Below, piece after piece: positions 1-6,622 of a stretch of 8,156 bases of DNA. The translations under genes were made by a program, and so were the position numbers. Below the pieces are notes generated by a model, which saw nothing but the letters and a program-made list of their open reading frames with translations, was not told the DNA's origin and did not search any database. The stretch's first letter is position 1. Every line of letters begins with the position of its first letter. Source of the DNA: Gammaproteobacteria bacterium (GTDB taxonomy: Bacteria > Pseudomonadota > Gammaproteobacteria > Pseudomonadales > Azotimanducaceae_A); NCBI GenBank assembly GCA_026713405.1, contig JAPOON010000676.1, positions 1 through 8,156 on the forward strand. Direction: 5' to 3'.

Positions 1-390
1 CACCTTGAACGGCTGGATGGGCGGATGCGCCATGAACTGGCTGCCCAGGGTCTCCATGAACACCGGGGCGATCTCGGGCGTGTCCACCCGTCCGTCTTCC
101 AGGAACCGCAGGATGGCGTTGGTGCCGTGCAGCGCGAACCAGCTCTTGCCGGAGGCGATGTAGTCGCGCAGCGCCACCTGTTCCGCTTCCTCGGGCACCA
201 GGTCACAGGTATAGGTGACCAGGAAGTCCGACTCGCCGATCGCCTCCAGGTCGTGGTAGTCGGCCGCCACCTCGACCCGGATGCGCTCGTCTTCCGCCAG
301 CAGTTTCAGCAGTTCGAGCCGTGCATAGTCGATGTCGTGGTACTTGCCCGCCGCCACCATGTACACGTTGACCGTTCTGTGTTCACTCAT
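1..390 (-). CDS. ThuA-like domain protein (partial, C-terminus beyond window)
   Basis: I translated the minus strand from the ATG at 390 and found 130 open codons to the window edge. The protein begins MSEHRTVNVYMVAAGKYHD and carries family hallmarks: a GKYHDID segment near residue 15, a DFLVTYTCD strand near 55-63, an ALHGTNA segment near 90 and GSQFMAHPP near 115-123. This matches the class-I-amidotransferase-like fold of ThuA (trehalose utilisation) proteins, whose biochemical role is poorly defined; in degradation clusters their substrate is unknown. The start lies 8 bases after the SDR stop, so it is the fourth gene of the minus-strand operon. The Shine-Dalgarno signal is weak (GAGCGA), which may mean coupling to SDR translation. 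The C-terminal part is not in the window. The family call is from remembered sequence patterns. Confidence 0.8.
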   Translation of the reverse strand, partial: MSEHRTVNVYMVAAGKYHDIDYARLELLKLLAEDERIRVEVAADYHDLEAIGESDFLVTYTCDLVPEEAEQVALRDYIASGKSWFALHGTNAILRFLEDGRVDTPEIAPVFMETLGSQFMAHPPIQPFKV

Positions 391-398
391 GGCTTCGC

Positions 399-1157
399 TC
401 AGAACTGGATGCGCTTGGTGAAACCGCCGTCGATCACGATGTTGGTGCCGGTGGTGTAGGCGCCCAGCGGGCTGGCCAGCAGTGCCGCCTGTGCCGCAAC
501 TTCCTCGGCGCGGCCCATGCGTCCAACGGGAATCCCGGCGAGCGTCGCTTCGTAGAAAGGCGTCATGTGCTGCTTGATGTTGTCCCAGGCGCCGCCCTCG
601 ATCATGATCGGGCCGGGCGAGATGGCGTTGACGCGGATGCCCTTGGCGCCGGCTTCCTGGGCCAGGGCGCCCGAGTAGTTCAAAAGCGCCGCCTTGATGG
701 CGTTGTAGGAGTGCGGGCCGATGAAAGTCTCGATGGCCGCCGTGGTCGAAATGACCAGGACGCTGCCGTTGTCGGAACTTTCCAGGTGCGGCATGGCCGC
801 CTCCACCATGCGCACGGTGCCGAGCATGTCGTGCTCGAAGTTCGAGCGCCAGTCCTGCTCCGTGCGGCCGTTGCCGCCGGAAACGTTGGAGACGATATTG
901 TCGATGCCGCCCAGTGCCTCGGCGGAGGCCTCGACCCAGGCTTTCAGCGCATCGCCGTCGCCCACGTCAACCGCCTGGCCGAAGGCCGTCACGCCCTTGG
1001 CAGACAGCGCTTCCACGGCGGCGTTCACCCCGTCTTCGCCCCGGGCGCAGATGGCGACGTTGCAGCCCTCGTCCGCCATCGCCTCGGCAATGGCGCGGCC
1101 GATGCCGCGGCTGCCGCCCGTGACGAGCGCTTTCATTCCGTTCAGTTGTAGGTCCAT
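399..1157 (-). CDS. SDR family NAD(P)-dependent oxidoreductase
   Basis: This is a 252-residue classical short-chain dehydrogenase/reductase, the usual length for the family. The cofactor motif TGGSRGIG is at residues 13-20, D64 fits the adenine-binding position, NVSGG at 91-95 is a variant of the NNAG motif, and the active-site YNAIK at 151-155 gives Tyr151 and Lys155. The SPGP motif follows at 180-183. Arg17 and Arg39 suggest a preference for NADP(H). The position 13 residues before the Tyr, normally Ser, is Thr138 here, preceded by Ser137. Presumed role: oxidation of an alcohol or dihydrodiol made by the upstream Rieske oxygenase, or reduction of a later ketone; the substrate is unknown. 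The start is supported by AAGGAC about 7 bases upstream. It lies 48 bases after the ferredoxin gene and 8 bases before the ThuA-like gene. Confidence 0.93.
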   Translation of the reverse strand: MDLQLNGMKALVTGGSRGIGRAIAEAMADEGCNVAICARGEDGVNAAVEALSAKGVTAFGQAVDVGDGDALKAWVEASAEALGGIDNIVSNVSGGNGRTEQDWRSNFEHDMLGTVRMVEAAMPHLESSDNGSVLVISTTAAIETFIGPHSYNAIKAALLNYSGALAQEAGAKGIRVNAISPGPIMIEGGAWDNIKQHMTPFYEATLAGIPVGRMGRAEEVAAQAALLASPLGAYTTGTNIVIDGGFTKRIQF

Positions 1158-1205
1158 GATGTGTCCTTAAGTTGCTGGTATTGCAGGGTCAATGAGTGGT
1201 TCGCT

Positions 1206-1550
1206 TCAGACGAGCGGGCCGAACCGCGGCCGCGGACGCTCCTCCAACCCCGAAACGTCGACGTGCACTTTGCCACGCTCGAGCGCCAGGGGGAATGTCT
1301 GAACCGGTAATATCGCCGGCGGACCCTCGCAGGCGCCGGTGCGTACGTTGAATCTCCCGCCGTGCAGCGGGCAGCGCACCTGGTGGCCGACCAGGGTGCC
1401 GGCATGCAGCGCCTGCCGGGCGTGGCTGCACTGGTCGTGCAGGGCGTAGAACTGCCCCTCCACCTGGCACACCAGTACCTTGACCCCCTCGACCTCGCAG
1501 GCGGCCATCTCGCCCTCGCCCACATGTGCAATCGGCACGACCGGTTTCAT
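1206..1550 (-). CDS. Rieske-type [2Fe-2S] ferredoxin
   Basis: This 114-residue protein is the normal size for the ferredoxin component of a multicomponent aromatic-ring oxygenase. Cluster ligands are plain: C41-S-H43 and C60-P-L-H63, separated by 16 residues, giving the Rieske signature C-x-H...C-x2-H. GGRFNVRTG follows the second motif, as is usual for soluble Rieske ferredoxins. There is no signal peptide or membrane helix, so it should be cytoplasmic. Expected role: passing electrons from an unseen reductase to the oxygenase alpha subunit encoded directly upstream. The start at 1550 has AGGG about 8 bases upstream. A 93-base spacer separates it from the oxygenase stop. An assimilatory nitrite reductase small subunit (NirD-like) is a less likely alternative because of the neighbouring oxygenase. 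Confidence 0.92.
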   Translation of the reverse strand: MKPVVPIAHVGEGEMAACEVEGVKVLVCQVEGQFYALHDQCSHARQALHAGTLVGHQVRCPLHGGRFNVRTGACEGPPAILPVQTFPLALERGKVHVDVSGLEERPRPRFGPLV

Positions 1551-1643
1551 GGTTTCAACCCTGGCGAGCGTTGGCGCACCAGCATCGGTCCAACCGACAT
1601 GGCGCCCGGTTGCCCGGCCCCGCGCCGTTCAGGGATTCCTTCG

Positions 1644-3017
1644 TTACATCCACTTGATGGGCGTGCGATGGATGTAATCGTCGAGCGTCTTGTGGAAATG
1701 CCGGATGCGCAGCTCCTGCGTAGAGATCCACAATCCCCGGTAGCCGGTGGAATTCATGCCGTTCTGCACCATCGCCAGGTTGGAGGCGTCCTGGTCGAGC
1801 ACCTCGCCGATGGACTCCTCGCCGTGCTTGAACTGCCGGTGCTCGGGGCGTTCCATGCCGAGCGGTACTTCCGAGCGAACCTGCCTGATCGGCACGCTGC
1901 CGCGCTCGCCCGCATCCGAATCCGCATTGGGAATGAGCGCGTAGTTCTGCAGGTCGTAGTACATCTTGTTGGGGTCGGTCTCGTGGGGCCGCTGCCGGAA
2001 GATCATCACGCTGTTGCAGTGAATGTTCATCGTGATGTTGGGGAAGATCAGGTAGTGATAGTCGTCCGAAAGCTGGTCGTCGTTCAGGTCGTCGAAGTCG
2101 AAGCCCATGCCCTGCGCGATCTTGCGCCAGTTCAACTGAACCGCGCGCCGCACGCCCAGCCCGTCGCCCTGGTAGGTGTCCGGGTCGAGCATGTTCATGC
2201 GCATGTAGTCCTTCAGTTCCTCCGTGATCATCGTGCCGTCCTCGATGTGGGTACTCACGCAGCCGAAGGGGATCAGGTAGCGGTTGTGCCGCTCGTAGCA
2301 GTCGATCTGCACGTCCATGTCCTCGAGCATGGTCTTGAGTTGGGGATGGGTGCCGAAGACGTGGTAGGTCTCGTTGAAGGCATCCACGGAGGTCTTCCAG
2401 TTGCAGTCCCACTCCACCGTGACATCGTTGATGAGCGTCATGCGGTCGAAGTGATACGGGTCCAGGTGCTCCGGAATCATGCCCAGAAAATCCCGCAGCG
2501 GTTCCACATCCGGGTTCAGGCTGAACCAGACCCAGCCGGCCCAGCTGTCGCAGGGCAGCTTGACGATGGAAAGCTTGTCGCAGGGGGCGCCCTGGGGAAA
2601 GGTTTCCGCGTCGGGCACGTGGATGAGTTCGCCGCGCAGGTTGTATTCCCAGAGGTGATATGAACAGCGGAACGTTTTCGTATTGCCGCCCTTGCCGTAG
2701 GCCACCTGGTTGCCCCGGTGGGAGCAGACGTTGTAGAAGGCGTTGTACTGGTGATTCTCGTCCTTGGTGATGACGATGTGATCGTTGCCGATCTTGTGGG
2801 TGACGTAGTCGCCGGGGTTCCTCAGGTCGCCTTCCCAGGCGCCCATCAGCCACACCTTGGTCCACATGCGCTCCCACTCGAGCTTCATGAACTCGGTGGA
2901 GGTGTAACGTTCCTTTGGAATGAAATCGTGGCCCAGATCCGGATCCGGCTCTTTCTGGGCGGGCGTTTTTGAAGTTTGCGGGTCAGCGAACCGCTCGATC
3001 TTTCTGTACACCGTCAT
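1644..3017 (-). CDS. Rieske non-heme iron ring-hydroxylating oxygenase, alpha subunit
   Basis: This 457-residue protein has the two-domain layout of ring-hydroxylating oxygenase alpha subunits. The N-terminal Rieske domain holds C98-S-H100 and C118-S-Y-H121 with 17 residues between, ligating a [2Fe-2S] cluster. The C-terminal SRPBCC catalytic domain contains NWKTSVDAFNETYH followed by VFGTH, giving mononuclear iron ligands H219 and H224, with D410 (in LDQDASN) the likely third ligand. The residue three before H219, which in naphthalene dioxygenase is the Asp bridging to the neighbouring Rieske centre, is Glu216. The enzyme should use O2 and ferredoxin electrons to hydroxylate an unknown, probably cyclic or aromatic, substrate. 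AAGGA at 3027-3031 lies 9 bases before the ATG, supporting the start. It leads a minus-strand operon with ferredoxin, SDR and ThuA-like genes. No beta-subunit gene is seen, so an alpha-only oligomer is likely. Confidence 0.95.
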   Translation of the reverse strand: MTVYRKIERFADPQTSKTPAQKEPDPDLGHDFIPKERYTSTEFMKLEWERMWTKVWLMGAWEGDLRNPGDYVTHKIGNDHIVITKDENHQYNAFYNVCSHRGNQVAYGKGGNTKTFRCSYHLWEYNLRGELIHVPDAETFPQGAPCDKLSIVKLPCDSWAGWVWFSLNPDVEPLRDFLGMIPEHLDPYHFDRMTLINDVTVEWDCNWKTSVDAFNETYHVFGTHPQLKTMLEDMDVQIDCYERHNRYLIPFGCVSTHIEDGTMITEELKDYMRMNMLDPDTYQGDGLGVRRAVQLNWRKIAQGMGFDFDDLNDDQLSDDYHYLIFPNITMNIHCNSVMIFRQRPHETDPNKMYYDLQNYALIPNADSDAGERGSVPIRQVRSEVPLGMERPEHRQFKHGEESIGEVLDQDASNLAMVQNGMNSTGYRGLWISTQELRIRHFHKTLDDYIHRTPIKWM

Positions 3018-3317
3018 CGGCTGTATTCCTTGCCGGCGAAGCCGGACCTCCCAAAAAGAGCGAGGATAGGAGGGCGAAAAAGGTCAGTCAAGACGGTTTT
3101 TCGGAATTCAGGGAACTCCCGGTTGTCGCCGGTGTCGAACAGCCCCAAGCGTCGTGGCCGCCACGGGGTCGGGTGGGTGTCCCGTTAGGTGCGAAGTAGC
3201 CGGCCGAGGTGACCGCTTACGCGTATCCCCTGCACGCTCGGTGGACCCGCCTTGATGCGAAGAAGGCGCAGCGAATCCAGTGTGCGTGTGCCGGGCAAGT
3301 GTCAACGGGAGTAAGCG
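3018..3317. promoter_or_regulatory. Divergent intergenic region between the oxygenase operon and the effector-like gene
   Basis: This 300-base stretch has no convincing gene and must hold the promoters for both outward-facing units. Three small inverted repeats are visible: CCGGC-gaa-GCCGG at 3033-3045, beside the oxygenase ribosome-binding site; GGGA-ac-TCCC at 3111-3120; and CGTGG-ccg-CCACG at 3153-3165. Any could be an operator, but in GC-rich DNA repeats this short also arise by chance. I looked for an HrpL-type box (GGAAC with downstream CCAC) and a PIP/hrpII-type TTCG pair before the plus-strand gene and found neither with the right spacing. No clear -35/-10 pair stands out. Confidence 0.4.
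3307..3311 (+). promoter_or_regulatory. Ribosome-binding site of the effector-like gene
   Basis: GGGAG ends 6 bases before the ATG at 3318. An in-frame TAA at 3312-3314 blocks any upstream extension, so this site fixes the start and supports the reading frame as truly translated. Confidence 0.7.
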
Positions 3318-5717
3318 ATGGGACTCAAACCAGAGGCGGCAGAAGCCGCTGTCAGGAGTCAGGCCGGTGTGTCTGGATGGCCTGCGGATGAACCGGCTCA
3401 AGGCGTCTTCCGCCACCGGCAGGTACGCAAATCGCAGCACGCTGCGCAGCGGCCGCGCGCGGTCGAACCGGAACGTTCGATTGCGCCGAGTCGTAAAGAA
3501 AAATCCAATGCGGGGCCGGCCAGCCCCAGCGCACCGGTCGAGAAAGAGGCTGGGCATGCCCGGTTCAAGTCGGTCGGCGGCAAGGCATTGTCCTCCTTCG
3601 CGGGCCGTTTCAAGAGCACCGGCGGCGCAACGCCTCCCGGCATGCTCAAGCGATCGGAAGAATCTGAGCCACTCAAGGCACTAGGGGAGTTGACATCGCT
3701 TTTGCAGAGTCTCGACCTGAGCCCGCCGTGCGGGTTGGGCACCGAATTCCGGCACCAGCAGACGCCGTCCGCCCGCCTCGATCCAACTCCCCCGGCGCCG
3801 ACGGAAGAATCGCTCCACCAATCGCCGGCCGTTTTACCCCGGGAAGGGCCGGCCTCGAAGTCGCGAGCCGCATCGCGCCGAAAGGGCGAGCAGCTCGTAC
3901 GATTTCCGACAAACCAACTGCCGTGGCTGAGCGAGGAACGAAACGCCGAGCGCCGAAGGACGGCAGAGCGGTGCGCCAGCGCACAATACAATCCGAACAT
4001 CTCGCCAGAGACGAGACATCAACTTCGAAAGGCTCACGAGTACCTGTGCCGGGTAGAGGACGAAGTGCTGAAGGTGGAAGAAGCGTTCAATGCGCCGCCC
4101 CCGGATGTGCCCTGGGAACGCAACTCTTCGAGATCGGCTTCTGCGCCGATTCGGCTGGATCAGCATGGCCCGCGGTTCATTACGCAATCTCAGCCCCGGC
4201 TGGAACGCCGGCTCAGCCGCACCGGAACACCCGGCGCCTCCGACGCGTGGGTGCGCCGACTGCAAACTGAATTCGAGCATTTGCTTGCCGCTGCCAACGG
4301 CCACCTCAACAGCTTGCGCCTGGCAGACGTCAGCAGGCGTTTCGACGCGGTACTCCCGGGCGCCGCCTGGGGAGAGTCCGTCTGCCTCAACAGCGACGCC
4401 GTCCCTGGCTCGGCTCTCGGAGAGCGTTTTCCGGCGGGTGCCGTATTGCGGGATACATCCCACGATTTCCGAATCGAATACAAGCACACACCCCACCTCG
4501 CGCGAACGGCGCTGACCGATGCGCAAGGCCGGACGATTTATGCCGGGCTACGCCACGGCGCGATCGATCCGGACATTGATCGTTTCCGCCTGAGTCGGAT
4601 CATTGCCGACGCGACCAGGTCCCAGATGGCTCAAGACCTCCTACCCCCCGATCACCCCTACCATTCCCGCATTCCCTTCTCCGAGGAAAAAATAAATGCC
4701 GAATGTAGTCTCTACCGGATCGGAGCCGATCAACTCCTTCGCGCCGAGCGGGCAGCAATACTGGAAAACAGCGCACCGATCATGCGCTCTCGGGCGGGCC
4801 GGAACATGGCCAGGGAAGTGGCCGCCGCGGCTCTGGCCGCGAATCCGCAACGACTTCGACAAGCGCTGGACGGACAACCGGTCTGCCTTGTATTGTTCCA
4901 GGTGGTGCTGAAACCGCACGACCCAAATTACGACTTGAGGTTACAGCGGAATGAGTTCGCCGCACTTGCAACCTCCTCTCCTGTGCCATTGCGCGTGCGT
5001 GGTGCGGATGGCCGGCCGTGTACGGTCCGGGTCTACGTAAAGGTTCGTCAGTTCCTTGTTGACGGCTTCGGTACGCGCCCGGAGGGCTCCCCTGCATCGC
5101 AGGACAGGGCGTATTCCCAGTTGCTTGGCGACCCTGGTCCAGGGATCGAATTGGGAGGTGACGTCAAGGCCAGGATCAGGGAGATGAACGCCGCTGCCGC
5201 AGAAGTGCGTTCCAACGTCCGCACGCTGGAGACGACTCTCAAACGACTGGGTCGCAAGCCTCAAGGGGAAGCGGTGCGCGAAAGAATCCGGTCCCTGAAA
5301 AACGAATTGCCGCACTTGGAAAACAACATTCGCGCCCTGCAGGGGGCCGGCAAACAACTGAAACTCTTGCGCCACCTCCCGAATTCCGACGTCAAGCCCG
5401 AGCAGGTGGGGGCTCTCCTTGCCCTGGTCGGCCACCTGATGGGCGAGACTCCTGTCTTGACCGCTTGTCGAAGCGGCGCTTCCAAAACACTGCATCTCGA
5501 TGCCGCCGTGAAGTTCCTTGCCGCGGTTGCCAGCACACAGGGTGGACATGTTCCCACTATAGAGAGGCAACGGGCCGCGGATTGGGTGCGCGCTTACGAG
5601 CCTTTCAGGGCACAGGTAACAGGGATTGCCGACAGCAGCCGTCACGCGGCAATCGATGAGGAATTTTCCGCGCCGCCACCAGTCAGGTGGGACGATGAGC
5701 CTTCCTGGGGTTTCTAG
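3318..5717 (+). CDS. Large effector-like protein, possible diverged SopB/IpgD-type inositol-phosphate phosphatase with CX5K loop
   Basis: This is a 799-residue protein with no signal peptide or membrane segment. Residues 1 to about 310 are rich in Ser, Pro, Arg and Ala and look disordered, with a repeated RFKS-x-GG at 82-88 and 97-103. Residues about 310-600 look globular. Residues about 615-685 are charged and helical, probably coiled coil. The C-terminal block carries CRSGASKT at 717-724 followed by HLDAAVKFLA. This resembles the SopB/SigD/IpgD loop CKSGKDRT and its following helix, but the catalytic Arg is Lys723. VKVRQFLVDGFG at 574-585 sits where that family has an FNFGVNE-like segment. 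SopB and IpgD are type III effectors that dephosphorylate host inositol phosphates or phosphoinositides; family membership here is inferred from short motifs. A secreted host-directed role fits the disordered N-terminus, but no secretion genes are in view. Codon wobble positions are less GC-rich than in neighbouring genes, suggesting acquisition by transfer. The start is fixed by the RBS and an upstream stop. Confidence 0.55.
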   Translation: MGLKPEAAEAAVRSQAGVSGWPADEPAQGVFRHRQVRKSQHAAQRPRAVEPERSIAPSRKEKSNAGPASPSAPVEKEAGHARFKSVGGKALSSFAGRFKSTGGATPPGMLKRSEESEPLKALGELTSLLQSLDLSPPCGLGTEFRHQQTPSARLDPTPPAPTEESLHQSPAVLPREGPASKSRAASRRKGEQLVRFPTNQLPWLSEERNAERRRTAERCASAQYNPNISPETRHQLRKAHEYLCRVEDEVLKVEEAFNAPPPDVPWERNSSRSASAPIRLDQHGPRFITQSQPRLERRLSRTGTPGASDAWVRRLQTEFEHLLAAANGHLNSLRLADVSRRFDAVLPGAAWGESVCLNSDAVPGSALGERFPAGAVLRDTSHDFRIEYKHTPHLARTALTDAQGRTIYAGLRHGAIDPDIDRFRLSRIIADATRSQMAQDLLPPDHPYHSRIPFSEEKINAECSLYRIGADQLLRAERAAILENSAPIMRSRAGRNMAREVAAAALAANPQRLRQALDGQPVCLVLFQVVLKPHDPNYDLRLQRNEFAALATSSPVPLRVRGADGRPCTVRVYVKVRQFLVDGFGTRPEGSPASQDRAYSQLLGDPGPGIELGGDVKARIREMNAAAAEVRSNVRTLETTLKRLGRKPQGEAVRERIRSLKNELPHLENNIRALQGAGKQLKLLRHLPNSDVKPEQVGALLALVGHLMGETPVLTACRSGASKTLHLDAAVKFLAAVASTQGGHVPTIERQRAADWVRAYEPFRAQVTGIADSSRHAAIDEEFSAPPPVRWDDEPSWGF

Positions 5718-5723
5718 CCCGAC

Positions 5724-5858
5724 CTATTGGTGAACGATCGTAGCGAGGTTGGCAAGATGAGGAGTAGTGAAAACGCCGGGCATGGCATCGAACAGGGCGA
5801 AGAACGGTTTCCGTTCAAACGGATGTCCCTTGGCGATCAGAAGAGTTGCCGTGCTCAT
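5724..5858 (-). pseudogene. Remnant of a second ThuA-like gene (N-terminal fragment)
   Basis: The minus strand from ATG at 5858 reads 44 codons to a TAG at 5724-5726. Its first 28 residues (MSTATLLIAKGHPFERK, then PFFALFDAMPG) match my memory of the N-terminus of ThuA-domain proteins, which usually start with a LLIAKGHPF strand and continue for 200 or more residues. After DAMPG the fragment jumps to VFTTPHLANLATIV, which looks like a slightly later part of the same domain, so a short internal deletion followed by loss of the rest is plausible. It is a different subfamily from the ThuA-like protein at the left edge. It lies tail-to-tail with the effector-like gene, 6 bases from its stop. The open frame continues upstream to an ATG at 5915, but that extension does not look family-like. 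A short real peptide gene is possible but less likely. Confidence 0.5.
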
Positions 5859-5933
5859 GGCCTCCCAAACGCCCACGCAGTCGCTGCCGCCGCAAGCTGC
5901 ATGCCCCCTTTCCACAAAACGAGTTGAGTGCTT

Positions 5934-5956
5934 GATAATAATAGCGGCAAAACCGC
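5934..5956 (+). promoter_or_regulatory. Candidate promoter -10 and operator before the TetR pair
   Basis: GATAAT at 5934-5939 matches five of six bases of a sigma-70 -10 box, in a locally AT-rich patch. A weak TTTCCA at 5909-5914 could be the -35, with a 19-base spacer. An inverted repeat GCGG-caaaa-CCGC at 5944-5956 overlaps the expected transcription start, a typical place for autorepression by a TetR regulator. This is inferred from position and symmetry only. Confidence 0.3.
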
Positions 5957-5968
5957 CTGGAATCCGTC

Positions 5969-6619
5969 ATGTCATCCGCACCCGCGCGCACAAAAACCTG
6001 GCAGCAGACCAAAAGCGAATTGACGCGCAAGTCGATCCTGGATGCCGCTGTCGACAGCTTCTTCGAACTCGGCTACCGGAACACCACCACCGAGCACGTC
6101 TCCACAAAGGCCGGCGTTTCCCGGGGGGCCATGCTGCACCACTTCCCGACGCGGCTGGACCTGATCAAGTCAACGGTGCTGCACCTCAACCGCAAGCGGC
6201 TGGAGATGTTCGTCGAGGGAGAAACCACCGTGCAACGGGGCGCCGTCCACAGCCGTGTCGAAGAAGGCATCGATGCCTACTGGGCACAGCTCAACACGCC
6301 GGTGTTCGTGGTGTTCACGGAACTGAAGATGGCGGCGCGCACAGACGCTGAACTGGAAAAGGTGCTGCTGCCCGCCCTGGACGACTTTCAGGCTGCATGG
6401 GACGAAAACACGCGCAGGATCTTTCCCGACCTGGCGTTGTCCGAAGCCTATGAAAGGGCAGCTTACCTGACCCTGTACCTGCTGGAAGGCATGGCGATGG
6501 CGCGCATCGTCGACGGGCCCAAGGTACCCGTCTCGATGATGCTCGGCTGGCTGAAGCGCGAACTGCGGCGCAGTTTCCAGGACGTGCTCGGCAGGGTCGA
6601 GCGGCCGCCGGAGCCCTGA
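5969..6619 (+). CDS. TetR/AcrR family transcriptional regulator (first of pair)
   Basis: This 216-residue protein has the usual TetR length. After a short basic N-terminus, helix 1 (LTRKSILDAAVDSFFELGY, residues 18-36) leads into the helix-turn-helix at about 38-62, with TTTEHVSTKAGVSRGAMLHH and FPTRLDLI. The remaining roughly 150 residues form the helical ligand-binding and dimer domain, which shows no identifiable ligand signature. It presumably represses transcription until a small molecule binds. The targets may be itself, the adjacent SnoaL-like gene or the oxygenase operon. The ribosome-binding site is weak (TGGA region). It is followed by a second TetR gene only 3 bases later, so the two are very likely co-transcribed. 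Confidence 0.92.
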   Translation: MSSAPARTKTWQQTKSELTRKSILDAAVDSFFELGYRNTTTEHVSTKAGVSRGAMLHHFPTRLDLIKSTVLHLNRKRLEMFVEGETTVQRGAVHSRVEEGIDAYWAQLNTPVFVVFTELKMAARTDAELEKVLLPALDDFQAAWDENTRRIFPDLALSEAYERAAYLTLYLLEGMAMARIVDGPKVPVSMMLGWLKRELRRSFQDVLGRVERPPEP

Positions 6620-6622
6620 CCC

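Noticed and set aside
1362..2663. A 433-codon plus-strand open frame opposite the oxygenase, and a 440-codon minus-strand frame at 1555-2877
   Set aside because: Both are shadow frames of the oxygenase gene: their translations are low-complexity and have no family motifs, while the 457-residue frame has all Rieske and iron ligands. Long shadow frames are expected in GC-rich genes.
3018..3317. An Hrp-type or PIP-type promoter box in front of the effector-like gene
   Set aside because: GGAACT at 3112 and TTCG at 3100 exist, but their partner half-sites are absent at the required spacing.
5466..5489. Reading CRSGASKT as a Walker A nucleotide-binding loop
   Set aside because: Walker A needs GxxxxGK(S/T); here the residue before KT is Ser and the first Gly spacing is wrong, while the Cys-led phosphatase loop fits without gaps.
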